Both the position numbers and the translations under genes were made by a program. The notes under the pieces are model-generated. The model did no database searches and was not told the origin of the DNA. It saw only the letters and a program-made list of their open reading frames with translations. This document shows positions 1 to 11,312 of a stretch of 64,000 bases of DNA, one piece after another (the first letter of the stretch is position 1; the number at the start of each line of letters is the position of its first letter). Source of the DNA: Diogma glabrata (Eukaryota > Arthropoda > Insecta > Diptera > Cylindrotomidae). The stretch lies in assembly GCA_963693315.1 (NCBI GenBank), contig OY856186.1:373245663-373309662 (forward strand), in the 5' to 3' direction.

Positions 1-302
1 ATTTGTCGGCTGATGTTCAAACTCATCTGTTGCATCATAGCCATTAACTGCGTAAAATCACAATTTGCAGGTGGCAATGAAGATGTTGTTTCCGCAACAA
101 AACTTTTCTCCTCATCAGCTGCTATTGAATCAGCATTTGTACTAATCACTCCAAACTGGTAACTTTCCGCGTCCATTCCATTGGCTTCCATACCTTGTCG
201 AAGCCGTAGCATTAATTCAGTTTTGTTTCCACTTGTTGACAATCCACGTTGTTCTAGTTCTTTCTTTAACTCAAGAACCTTCAAATCACTTAATAAAACC
301 AT
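1..302 (-). CDS. 5' end of Gag-like ORF with N-terminal SAP domain, LTR retrotransposon (partial)
   Basis: The minus strand is open without a stop from an ATG at 302-300 to the window edge, giving 100 codons of a protein that continues outside. Residues 5-36 read as a SAP motif, a helix-extended loop-helix DNA-binding fold: hydrophobic and charged LKVLELKKELEQRGL, then a glycine turn and TELMLRLRQ. The rest is polar and ends in a Met/Gln-rich stretch. SAP domains at the start of a protein placed directly behind an LTR and primer-binding site are known from insect LTR retrotransposon Gag proteins, and this ORF starts 18 nt after the predicted primer-binding site, which supports that reading. 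The start is chosen because it is the first ATG after the LTR. Whether the element is Ty3/gypsy or BEL/Pao cannot be decided, because capsid and pol lie outside the window. Confidence 0.72.
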   Translation of the reverse strand, partial: MVLLSDLKVLELKKELEQRGLSTSGNKTELMLRLRQGMEANGMDAESYQFGVISTNADSIAADEEKSFVAETTSSLPPANCDFTQLMAMMQQMSLNISRQ

Positions 303-320
303 CATTAACCGCTAACTAAT

Positions 321-336
321 CCGCCGATGTCACCAA
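321..336 (-). promoter_or_regulatory. Predicted tRNA primer-binding site of the LTR retrotransposon
   Basis: Reading the minus strand, the LTR ends in CGTAACA and, after one T, continues TGGTGACATCGGCGG. A TGG right after the LTR is what pairs with the CCA end of a primer tRNA. The primer tRNA is not identified here. Confidence 0.6.
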
Positions 337-630
337 TGTTACGTTTTTCCAAACTTCCTTCGAATTGGCCTTACTCACAATTCGATAAACGTGATTCCCA
401 ATCTCTTCCTGAGTTCGATCACTGATTAGTAAGCACAAACACCAGGTTTTATTAAGTCTTCAACTCCTTGATTGTTCCACAACAACAGGAAAACAATACA
501 GCAGACAATATTCCTGACTAGAATATTCTTTCAACAGCTTCAGAAACTCCAACGGTTTATTGTAGAAATTTCCAGCAATAACAACGTCAAAATAATACAC
601 AAAATATTTCTTCTCAATAACACTTAAAAC

Positions 631-636
631 TTTATT
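631..636 (-). terminator. Polyadenylation signal AATAAA in the LTR
   Basis: AATAAA on the minus strand downstream of the TATA-like box, as expected for the R region of an LTR. AATAAA is frequent in AT-rich DNA, so the assignment rests on its position. Confidence 0.35.
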
Positions 637-728
637 CACAAAAACTAATTTAAATATCACTTTTATAATTTAAACTTCACTATCGCAGGTTTAAAATAAA
701 ACTAATTAAAAACTACAAGAGGTAATTT

Positions 729-737
729 CCTTATATA
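729..737 (-). promoter_or_regulatory. TATA-like box of the LTR promoter
   Basis: The minus strand reads TATATAAGG, placed mid-LTR with the AATAAA signal about 95 bp downstream. Transcription would start near 705 and run leftward into the gag ORF. This is by position and consensus only. Confidence 0.4.
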
Positions 738-987
738 CATTCTGCTTAATCTCTAGAAATTTCGCGGTCACTTTTTAGAAACCTTGAGAAAATATTAGAA
801 TATTCGATTATTTTACGTTACGTTGATTTGATTCATAAAATCATTTGTTTTGTGTAGACCTTAATTCTAAGAACATGTACAACAACAACAACAACACTAT
901 TCATTTCATTCACTTTCTGTTGTGTTTTGTTGATTTTATTTTCCTGGAAGTGACCGTAATCGTCTAGATTTTTCTGTACTCGTAACA

Positions 988-1870
988 ATACAGAATAAAA
1001 AAATAAGAAATAATCGTGACAAGAAAAATCAAAATTATTCCTTTTTCGTCAAAATTTTCATCATTTGTTTTTACGAGTTTCGAAGAATGTCGAGTTTTAT
1101 TTCAAAATATAATCTGAAATATACGTTTTAGGAAAAAAATGACTCCCTACTATTTTTGTAGAAAATTAAATTTTCTTCAAAAATGATTCTGTGATTTTTT
1201 AAAATCTGCATATTTTATAAGATATTAACGATATTATCAAAAAATCAACTTCGATGATTTTGCGGCACGTGTTCTTTTCATTTAAAAAAAAAAATTGTTC
1301 TCGTGGTTTTTTGACCCCAAAGAATTTTTTTAAGGGGGAATTTTCTAAAAAAATTTAAAACGACCATTCTAATATGTATAGGAAATGAAAAAGTAGAAAA
1401 AAACAAAAAAGACTTAACCTAAATTGTTGAACGTTGATAATGATGCTGAAGTAATATCCCAAATTCCATTTATTATTCGTCGGCTTGCTATCCCAAACTC
1501 ACTGATCAAAATTAATAATTTCCTGCTTCAATTGAATCCTCTTTATGGAATCGTGCAAAAACAACAAACTTCACTACCATTGTCTGTTAGAGTATCACGC
1601 CCCACGACTGATTTTATATCTGGTTTCGATTCACTAAATCCTTTGCTTATAGTTCACATATACTTGTTATAGTCTTGTGATACAGTAGTAGTAGATGTTG
1701 TAACTACTTTATAATTCAAGACTTTTTTTCCAGAAACGTGTACTTTCACTAAACGTGTTGTACCGTTTGTTTTCCTTGTTAAGTTATTTTTTGCCAACAC
1801 AACCAACAAAACTGTACTTAGAGAAAACACAGAATTAAAATTTTTCTCACAACTTAATAATATATTATTT
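988..1870. other. AT-rich DNA without recognisable gene
   Basis: The stretch is full of A/T runs. An 82-codon plus-strand frame at 1424-1672 uses a TTG start and resembles no family I know; a TAG/GTA microsatellite lies near 1685-1695. Nothing here can be called a gene. Confidence 0.5.
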
Positions 1871-3174
1871 CAATTAATTCAGTAAATTATTTGTGATGTA
1901 ACATCACCCCGATGGAAAATCTCCCATCAAGAATAATATAAGAACTGAATCTAAAAAATTATGGTGCAAATTATGAAACTTTTTGCAATCCATACAATTT
2001 TAGAGCGATCTAGTTTCGAACCAATTAGAAAATTTTTAAACTTTAAAAAAGTTTATCATTCTCATCAGGGCTAGCCGACTAGATAAACTCTACCAAAAAA
2101 TGTTAACGCTAATGATTATAAACCAAAAATTAGGTTACAACTCTAGCGATGTGTAAAAACAAAAAATTTACATAAACATACATTTAATAAATTCAGGTTT
2201 AGTCAATTAATTTCTCTGGTGATCACTGTTTTGTTATACTCTAGATTTTCTAGTATTGAATAACAAAATTGTATCTGTGAGAAGAAGATGACTAGTCTTC
2301 ACTTGTGTCTATTGACACATGATCAACAATTAATTCAGTAAATTATTTGTGATGTAACATCACCCCGATGGAAAATCTCCCATCAAGAATAATATAAGAA
2401 CTGAATCTAAAAAATTATGGTGCAAATTATGAAACTTTTTGCAATCCATACAATTTTAGAGCGATCTAGTTTCGAACCAATGAGAAAATTTTTAAACTTT
2501 AAAAAAGTTTATCATTCTCATCAGGGCTAGCCGACTAGATAAACTCTACCAAAAAATGTTAACGCTAATGATTATAAACCAAAAATTAGGTTACAACTCT
2601 AGCGAAGTGTAAAAACAAAAAATTTACATAAACATACATTTAATAAATTCAGGTTTAGTCAATTAATTTCTCTGGTGATCACTGTTTTGTTATACTCTAG
2701 ATTTTCTAGTATTGAATAACAAAATTGTATCTGTGAGAAGAAGATGACTAGTCTTCACTTGTGTCTATTGACACATGATCAACAATTAATTCAGTAAATT
2801 ATTTGTGATGTAACATCACCCCGATGGAAAATCTCCCATCAAGAATAATATAAGAACTGAATCTAAAAAATTATGGTGCAAATTATGAAACTTTTTGCAA
2901 TCCATACAATTTTAGAGCGATATAGTTTCGAACCAATGAGAAAATTTTTAAACTTTAAAAAAGTTTATCATTCTCATCAGGGCTAGCCGACTAGATAAAC
3001 TCTACCAAAAAATGTTAACGCTAATGATTATAAACCAAAAATTAGGTTACAACTCTAGCGAAGTGTAAAAACAAAAAATTTACATAAACATACATTTAAT
3101 AAATTCAGGTTTAGTCAATTAATTTCTCTGGTGATCACTGTTTTGTTATACTCTAGATTTTCTAGTATTGAATA
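1871..3174 (+). repeat. 456 bp satellite, direct copies (two full, one partial)
   Basis: Units start at 1871, 2327 and 2783 with the phrase CAATTAATTCAG, exactly 456 bp apart; the third stops after about 392 bp at 3174. The copies are nearly identical. Diagnostic differences: unit 1 has CCAATTAG and AGCGATGTG where units 2 and 3 have CCAATGAG and AGCGAAGTG, and unit 3 alone has CGATATAG. Each unit is rich in short palindromes (TGATGTAACATCA, AAACTTTAAAAAAGTTT, GGCTAGCC). There is no ORF of note. The high identity suggests recent amplification or homogenisation. Confidence 0.93.
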
Positions 3175-3175
3175 A

Positions 3176-3888
3176 TTTATTAAATGTATGTTTATGTAAA
3201 TTTTTTGTTTTTACACTTCGCTAGAGTTGTAACCTAATTTTTGGTTTATAATCATTAGCGTTAACATTTTTTGGTAGAGTTTATCTAGTCGGCTAGCCCT
3301 GATGAGAATGATAAACTTTTTTAAAGTTTAAAAATTTTCTCATTGGTTCGAAACTAGATCGCTCTAAAATTGTATGGATTGCAAAAAGTTTCATAATTTG
3401 CACCATAATTTTTTAGATTCAGTTCTTATATTATTCTTGATGGGAGATTTTCCATCGGGGTGATGTTACATCACAAATAATTTACTGAATTAATTGTTGA
3501 TCATGTGTCAATAGACACAAGTGAAGACTAGTCATCTTCTTCTCACAGATACAATTTTGTTATTCAATACTAGAAAATCTAGAGTATAACAAAACAGTGA
3601 TCACCAGAGAAATTAATTGACTAAACCTGAATTTATTAAATGTATGTTTATGTAAATTTTTTGTTTTTACACTTCGCTAGAGTTGTAACCTAATTTTTGG
3701 TTTATAATCATTAGCGTTAACATTTTTTGGTAGAGTTTATCTAGTCGGCTAGCCCTGATGAGAATGATAAACTTTTTTAAAGTTTAAAAATTTTCTAATT
3801 GGTTCGAAACTAGATCGCTCTAAAATTGTATGGATTGCAAAAAGTTTCATAATTTGCACCATAATTTTTTAGATTCAGTTCTTATATA
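3176..3888 (-). repeat. 456 bp satellite, inverted copies (one full, one partial)
   Basis: From 3176 the same satellite runs in reverse complement: a full 456 bp unit to 3631, then a partial unit to about 3888. It can pair with 2393-3105, leaving a loop of about 70 bp (3106-3175), so DNA or RNA from here could form a hairpin with roughly 713 bp arms. The last partial unit carries the unit-1 type variant (CTAATTGG on this strand), so the right arm is not a simple mirror of units 2 and 3. A shared ATATATTATTTCA occurs at both outer edges (near 1860 and 3886) and may be a duplication or chance in AT-rich DNA. Confidence 0.92.
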
Positions 3889-6179
3889 TATTATTTCACT
3901 GTAATTAATTTATTGGTAATACATATTTAGTTTTTATTTACCCATAAAAAAATTTCCAAATTAAATTCCAAATTCCAAACACCACATAAAAGAAAGTCAC
4001 ATTATTAATAATTTTCTTCCTCTAATTAGTCACAAATTTTTCTTCTAGTTTTTAGGCTAAAGACACTATCGTTTATAAAAATTTTGGTAAAAAACTTAAT
4101 TGCAAAGTATAATTAAAATCGTTTCACAGAACGACTATATTTTTCAAAAAAATAATCCATCTCATCGTTTAGTTGTCTCATTTTTTAAATAAATATTACC
4201 ATACAACAATATACATTGAAAATGTGCCGTATAAAAAAAAAACAAATAAACCCACAAAGAACAATCATTCAAAAAAACCGTCTCACACTATCCAATCATA
4301 ACAAGAAGGTCCTTCAAAATTCAATCAATTATTACTACTGCGATCATATCTCAGTCAAAACATCACAAAATAAATTTAATGTTGGCAAGATCAGCACACT
4401 TGCACAGAATAAATAAACTCCTTTTCGTTATATGTTTAAAAAAAAATATATATAATATGAAGTAATAATATGAAAGATGTATTTATTTATACAGTGAAAC
4501 GTTGTATACGGTCAGATATTATTTATGAAATGATCTTAAGTTGTTGGATAGTACGGATTGAAGGTATAAATAATGTGATGACTTTTTGTTTTTAGATTTT
4601 AAAAGAAAATATCCGTTGATCAGATTTTTGTTGGTCGTTACAATTAATAAAAATTCTACCTTCCCAGACATATGCTAGCGGTAGCACACATTTGTATAAA
4701 AATAGAATAATAGAACTGCTAGTGATGAAATGTCGTCGACACCGATCATTAAACATTGGAATTATTCCAACAAATACATTTAAAGAAGTATTTTGTTTTG
4801 ATTGTGTTATAAACACTCGAATAAAATAACTAATTTTAAGTGAAACTAACAAAATACTACATACATTCAACAATGTTTTTTTAAATATACAACACATTTT
4901 TTTTTTTTAAATTTTACAATAATTATTGTAGAAATAAAAAATAACTTACTTATAAACACTATAAATTAAATTAAAAATATGTCCGAAAAATTTTTGATTT
5001 TATTAAATGTTTTGTAAAATCCGCAAAATTAATTTTTGTTTTCACAAAATTTTTAGAAAAATAATAAATCTTTTTATTTAGTCTACAAAAGACTTTTATG
5101 GAATTAGTAATTTTTTTTGTATATATATATCCCGCAACTTAACAACATTTAAATGAAAACTTCTATTATCCCAAAAATATTTAGATCCAGAACCATATAT
5201 ACGTTTCTTGAACCTAATATAAGAAAAAAAATAATTTTCATATATGTATCTTATCTTTCGATATAACATTTGTTACGTAATCCTTTTTCGCTTTTTGTGC
5301 TAGTATATTCATATGCTTAGTGAATGATATTGTGTATACGTCGTATATAAGCTGAAATCAAAGAGTAATATTATTTTATTTCTGTGTTCACACCTTAAAG
5401 AACGACGACGGGTTCCATTGAATTGAATTTTTTTGCTACCTATAAATACGATTTTAAATTGCTTTGCAGTTGAAAATGATATTTTGTATCTAATTTTGTT
5501 GAATGAAAATTTTTTTAATTTAAAAATGTGGAAATACAAAATTATTATATTTATGAAATTTTATTGAACGAAATATGGTAATGGAAAAAAATAAAACAGA
5601 TTAGCTAGGATAATCTTAAGAAAACATTTTTTAGTAATGTTAGTATCTTTTCCTTAAACATAGACTAATCGAAAAAAAGATACCTTAAAAAAATAATACA
5701 CTTTTAACAAACAACTTTCCAAATTAAATTTCGTTTCGTTTTATATTCATTAAAGAACTGAAATCAATGTTTTTCTTTCAATTTTCTTTAATTTTCTTCT
5801 TTTGAAACAAAACATATCTCGAACAGATAATATAATGAAAATGATTAGACAAAAAAATATAAATCGTTAAATTTAATTATGTTTCTGTCAATCTAAGGGA
5901 AACTAAATGTAATTGATGGGTATTTTCACAGAAACAAGTTTTAGGTTTGAATCTTGCTAATCAATTAATATAAATTCACTTCCAATTAATCTTTGTGTAG
6001 CCGATTTCTTCTCTAAATTATTACTTCTAATTTATAATCGTAAAATAATGAAATTTGTGGTTTAGCTTAACCTTGAGGTCAGATTGGAATCGTAAGATTT
6101 AGTTGATTATCGTTGATCTAATTTTATGGTTTTAAGCAATGTTCTCAATGTTTGAGACTAACATGTGGCTTTCTCAACA
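3889..6179. other. AT-rich DNA without recognisable gene
   Basis: Only short frames are present (66 codons at 4216-4416 plus, 101 codons at 4592-4897 minus, 76 codons at 5309-5539 minus). Their composition follows the local A/T richness and none shows a known motif. A poly-TA stretch lies near 5120. No repeat with another part of the window was noticed. Confidence 0.45.
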
Positions 6180-8130
6180 TTTATGTTATGTAACATAACA
6201 TTATGTTATGTTATGTTATGTTATGTTATGTTATGTTATGTTTTGTTATGTTATGTTATGTTATGTTATGTTATGTTATGTTATGTTATGTTATGTTTTG
6301 TTATGTTATGTTATATGTTTTGTTATGTTATGTTATGTTATGTTATGTTATGTTATGTTATGTTATGTTATGTTATGTTATGTTATGTTATGTTATGTTA
6401 TGTTATGTTATGTTATGTTATGTTATGTTATGTTATGTTATGTTATGTTATGTTATGTTATGTTATGTTATGTTATGTTATGTTATGTTATGTTATGTTA
6501 TGTTATGTTATGTTATGTTATGTTATGTTATGTTATGTTATGTTATGTTATGTTATGTTATGTTATGTTATGTTATGTTATGTTATGTTATGTTATGTTA
6601 TGTTATGTTATGTTATGTATGTTATGTTATGTTATGTTATGTTATGTTATGTTATGTTATGTTATGTTATGTTAGTTATTATGTTATGTTATGTTATGTT
6701 ATGTTATGTTATGTTATGTTATGTTATGTTATGTTATGTTATGTTATGTTATATTATGTTATGTTATGTTATGTTATGTTATGTTATGTTATGTTATGTT
6801 ATGTTATGTTATGTTATGTTATGTTATGTTATGTTATTTTATGTTATGTTATGTTATGTTATGTTATGTTATGTTATGTTATGTTATGTTATGTTATGTT
6901 ATGTTATGTTATGTTATGTTATGTTATGTTATGTAATGTTGTTATGTTATGTTATGTTATGTTATGTTATGTTATGTTATGTTATGTTATGTTATGTTAT
7001 GTTATGTTATGTTATGTTATGTTATGTTATGTTATGTTATGTTATGTTATGTTATGTTATGTTATGTTATGTTATGTTATGTTATGTTATGTTATGTTAT
7101 GTTATGTTATGTTATGTTATGTTATGTTATGTTATGTTATGTTATGTTATGTTATGTTAATGTTATGTTATGTTATGTTATGTTATGTTATGTTATGTTA
7201 TGTTATGTTATGTTATGTTATGTTATGTTATGTTATGTTATGTTATGTTATGTTATGTTATGTTATGTTATGTTATGTTATGTATGTTATGTTATGTTAT
7301 GTTATGTTATGTTATGTTATGTTATGTTATGTTATGTTATGTTATGTTATGTTATGTTATGTTATGTTATGTTATGTTATGTTATGTTATGTTATGTTAT
7401 GTTATGTTATGTTATGTTATGTTATGTTATGTTATGTTATGTTATGTTATGTTATGTTATGTTTGTTATGTTATGTTATGTTATGTTATGTTATGTTATG
7501 TTATGTTATGTTATGTTATGTTATGTTATTATGTTATGTTATGTTATGTTATGTTATGTTATGTTATGTTATGTTATGTTATGTTATGTTATGTTATGTT
7601 ATGTTATGTTATGTTATGTTATGTTATGTTATGTTATGTTATGTTATGTTATGTTATGTTATGTTATGTTATGTTATGTTATGTTATGTTATGTTATGTT
7701 ATGTTATGTTATGTTATGTTATGTTATGTTATGTTATGTTATGTTATGTTATGTTATGTTATGTTATGTTATGTTATGTTATGTTATGTTATGTTATGTT
7801 ATGTTATGTTATGTTATGTTATGTTATGTTATGTTATGTTATGTTATGTTATGTTATGTTATGTTATGTTATATTATGTTATGTTATGTTATGTTATGTT
7901 ATGTTATGTTATGTTTTGTTATGTTATGTTATGTTATATTATGTTATGTTATGTTATGTTGTGTTATGTTATGTTATGTTATGTTATGTTATGTTATGTT
8001 ATGTTATGTTATGTTATGTTATGTTATGTTATTTTATGTTATGTTATGTTATGTCATGTTATGTTATGTTATGTTATGTTGTGTTGTGTGTGCTATTTTA
8101 TGATATGTAATGTAATGTTATGTTATATGG
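6180..8130 (+). repeat. (TTATG)n pentanucleotide array, about 390 units
   Basis: Almost 2 kb consists of the 5-mer TTATG. Because 5 is not divisible by 3, all three plus frames read the same pentapeptide (Leu-Cys-Tyr-Val-Met) without stops, giving apparent ORFs of up to 635 codons that are artefacts; the minus strand has TAA in every frame. Variant units (TTTTG, TTATA, TTGTG, TTTTA) crowd at the edges (6241-6325 and 7870-8100), while the interior is nearly pure with a handful of phase shifts (near 6618, 6670, 6937, 7159, 7283, 7463, 7529). At the left edge (6191-6200) two units are inverted (TAACATAACA). The pattern fits slippage and unequal exchange. It is not the insect telomere motif TTAGG. 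Confidence 0.97.
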
Positions 8131-11100
8131 TACAAACATAAAAAATACAACCATCATTATGTTAATCTCATTGCAGGTAGTATGCCTTAAGAATGCGTAA
8201 CATTGATTAAAAGTTAACAATTATTATACTTTTGCGTTCGAATACTATGCACTTTGAGATATCTTAAATGCTTAGTGACCCATGACATAATGCATGGCCA
8301 TATATTATGTATCATAAATTTGACCACACTCTGTCTACTCTACTGTAACAACTTTAGCGTTAATTTTCACAAATATATGAACAGTTATCTAATTATTGGC
8401 ATTAATAAGAGAATTTAACAATCGTATCGGACAGACGTATTTGTTTTGAGGGTAATGCATTTTATTAAAAATGTTGTACGATTTCAAATTAACAAATACC
8501 AACGACCCGATTACGTTGTTTGTTATTCGTATTTTAATCAGAATGCTTTTCAATAATTAAGTTATATTATGCTACAAGCTACAAATTATTAAATTTTAGA
8601 TGGCAATTTTTATAAACGACATTGAAAGTGTTTTAGCATCTGCGAAATTTGAAAAGCGATAATATATTTTAGATAGTACATTTAAGATTATCTATCTCTA
8701 GTTTTAAGCTCGTTGATGTACACTCACTGTACAGTCAAAAAAGATATACTTTCAATCCCCAATGATAAAATAAATTAGGTTGCTTACGTATATTGTGTCT
8801 TCGATTCTTCTTATTTGTAATATATTTTTTTGGTTTTGCACCTGTCGGATATCATTTAAATACAAACAAAAACCAAAGTAAAAAAGAATTCCAAAACTGC
8901 TTTAATATTTAAGTTTTGTTTTTGAAATTTATATTGACGAGAGTGAGTTAATAAGATGCTAGCGTCTTTGTAATAAAATCGGCAAAACTACCTAAACTAA
9001 CAAGTTATCAATTGACCTTTGTACATTTGTAACGTAAATATTACAAATTTCAACATATGTACCTTTTTCAAGGGTTTAAATTTTTCAGAATTTATTATCT
9101 AATTTTGTAGAAATTGGAAACGAATTAGGAATTTAGATGGCTTAATCGATTCCTAGTTTTTTTCTCCATATTTGTCCAACAATCATATTATGATGTTTTC
9201 TTTAGATTACCCTTATCGTTATTAAACTTAAACCTTTTATAACAAAAAAATGAAATCAAAACGATTAATCCTAAATTGAAAGTTTATGTTCTCATTAAAA
9301 AGATAATTGATTTTCATCATCATGACATCCTGAAATGAATTATTTTTAGTTTCATATCTAATCCTAATGAACCTACAAAAAATCGATTTCTGTATCCAAC
9401 AATTGAAATGTATTTTTGTATGAATAATTAAACCGGCAGCTGCTTTTGTGAAAAAAAAAAAACGAATTCCATTCAATCTGTTGCTGTGTGATTCCTTCTT
9501 CAACAAGTTATTTCAACATTTTTATTATGTCGTTGCATATGCTTGCTATTCACCATTTATAAAAAAAAATTTAACTTGTTAACTGAAAGTCAAAAAAAAT
9601 TCATAAATTTGTATTATTCAAAATAAACGTAGCGGAAAATTTAATGCAAATTATGCACTTTGTTGGTTACAATTTTTGTAAATGTATACGGTTTTGTTAA
9701 AATCATGTTGCTAATTATTGGTTACTGGTTAAAAAAAAATTGTATAAGACATAAAACGTGTGTTGAAGGTGTAATACAAAGAACGTCAAAGAAGACGACA
9801 AACGTTAAGTGACATAAACAGAGTGTACAATCTGTTCGATTGACATGGTTTAACAACCGTAACGTAAAAAAATGTGTTAGTAGTTTAATTCATTTTTTAT
9901 GTCTAAATTAAACGATGAAGTGATTATATTGTCTATCTTAAGCTTGATTCCAATGACATTCAATTTATTTTATTGATTCATTTATTATTATCACTTCCAT
10001 TAATATCGATTCTGTCCAAACGCTGTATTAAGTGAATTCCAGATACTTAATGAAATTCGAGTAAAACTATTTTTCAACGTTTTCAAAAACAGTCAATCAT
10101 TCAAGATTATGCTATTGTTTAAGAGCTAAAAAAAATTATTTGAAAATGAATTAAAATTATAGCATCATTTGTAAATTGAATCTAATATAAGGTTTCGAAT
10201 TTTGATAGAAAAAGATAACTCCATAGATTTTTGTTTGGATTGGATTTGGAACAAAAATTATGAACTATATGAACAAAAATGGAACAAAAATTATGAATTA
10301 TATGAAATAAAAATCTCTGATCTATATCAATGAAATCTAATGTATGTTTCTTCTATTTCTAGGTAAGCTTTTGATAAAAAATATGCTACCATAAGTTAAG
10401 GTTGAATAACATATCAGGTAAGATTGTGGTTTTTCATTTAGATTTGAATCTAACGCTGGGTTCCAATTTAGATTTAAATTTGATTTAACAAAATAGCCCA
10501 ATTTTAATTTTAATTTATGTGATTAAATTTAACACGTCTAGTACAATTTTGCATTAATTAGAATGCAGTCCAAGCAAGTTTTATCCTGATCTCATTTGCC
10601 ATTTTTTTATATTTATATGGCAACCAATTTTGTTCCTCCTTCAATTTGTTTTATTCAAAATGAGGGCCATCTGTAAATGGGTGTAAAATTTAAACGTTTT
10701 TTATTGCAATTAGCATTGAATATTTTGAATTTAATTTCTAATTTCATCTGAATTTTAATTTTAATGTTTTCATTTTTCACTGAGCCAGCTAAATTGCTCT
10801 CATTTTGATATTCCAACTACTCATAGAACGGCTGTTAACTAATAAAACTATCAGTGGGATATCACTAGCCAAGCTTATATTATAAGACTGCTGTTGGATG
10901 AACTCCATTCAGTCAAGAGTAGCATCATCAATCTTAGCTATAGAGCATTACTTGATGATGATTGCATGACCATTGCCACTAGCTTGGTTATTGACAACCA
11001 AACTTTAGTTCTGCTCCTGAAAATTGTTAATACAAATTTGTTATTTACCTTTCATTTTATTTTAATTTTTTATAGCCTATCCAATATTTTATGGCCTATG

Positions 11101-11204
11101 TTATAATTTATATGTGATAGGATTTATTGATTAGTTATTCGTTCTATGAAAAAAAAAAAATAAAAAAAAACCAAAAGAAAACAGATTTGCGTCCATCAAC
11201 TCCG
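8131..11204. other. AT-rich DNA without recognisable gene
   Basis: No frame above 90 codons and none with recognisable motifs. The segment at about 10,830-10,990 resembles dispersed-repeat segments near 22.8 kb and 46.9 kb (shared words such as CAGTG-GATATC, CTAGTTTGGTTATTG-like and TGGATGAA-like), so it is probably an old repeat copy. A/T runs lie at 11,148-11,170. Confidence 0.4.
10248..10313 (+). repeat. Two-copy 33 bp tandem duplication
   Basis: GGAACAAAAATTATGAA begins at 10,248 and again at 10,281 with one or two later differences. A small local duplication. Confidence 0.8.
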
Positions 11205-11312
11205 TAGAACGCATGTTGTTGTGGAACCTTGGTCTTTAAAGGTTTTTATGTGATGTTGTGACGCATATTGTAATTCCTACTTCACAACACATTTTTGTAT
11301 AAGGCCATCGAA
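11205..11312 (+). mobile_element. Diverged 3' tail of the LINE family seen at 17.9 and 24.3 kb
   Basis: The text runs GTTGTGGAACC, GGTCTTTAAAGG, TTATGTGATGTTGTGAC and CACAACACATTTT in the same order as the final 100 bp of the better-preserved copies at 17.8-17.9 and 24.3-24.4 kb. No coding part precedes it, so this is a strongly 5'-truncated or eroded copy. Confidence 0.5.

Larger units (their letters stand above)
337..987 (-). mobile_element. LTR (5' LTR of minus-strand retrotransposon), 651 bp
   Basis: On the plus strand the segment starts TGTTACG at 337 and ends CGTAACA at 981-987, a perfect 7 bp terminal inverted repeat of the TG...CA type found at LTR ends. It lies directly upstream of the primer-binding site and SAP-domain Gag ORF, so it is the 5' LTR of an element running leftward. 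On the minus strand it contains a TATA-like box (729-737) and an AATAAA signal (631-636) in the order expected for U3-R-U5. The outer flank is ATAC at 988-991, which would be one target duplication; its partner is outside the window. The second LTR is not visible, so LTR identity cannot be tested here. A 66-codon minus-strand ORF at 460-660 lies wholly inside the LTR and is taken as chance. Confidence 0.72.

Noticed and set aside
4592..4897. 101-codon minus-strand ORF
   Set aside because: Composition follows local AT richness (Phe, Ile, Ser, Lys) and there is no motif or splice context.
6180..8130. Telomeric repeat
   Set aside because: The unit is TTATG, not TTAGG, and the array is internal with unique AT-rich DNA on both sides.
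6165..8141. Large overlapping ORFs (up to 635 codons) encoding a Cys/Tyr/Met-rich repeat protein
   Set aside because: They are translations of the (TTATG)n array, open in all three plus frames because of its period of five. No start context or flanking coding sequence.
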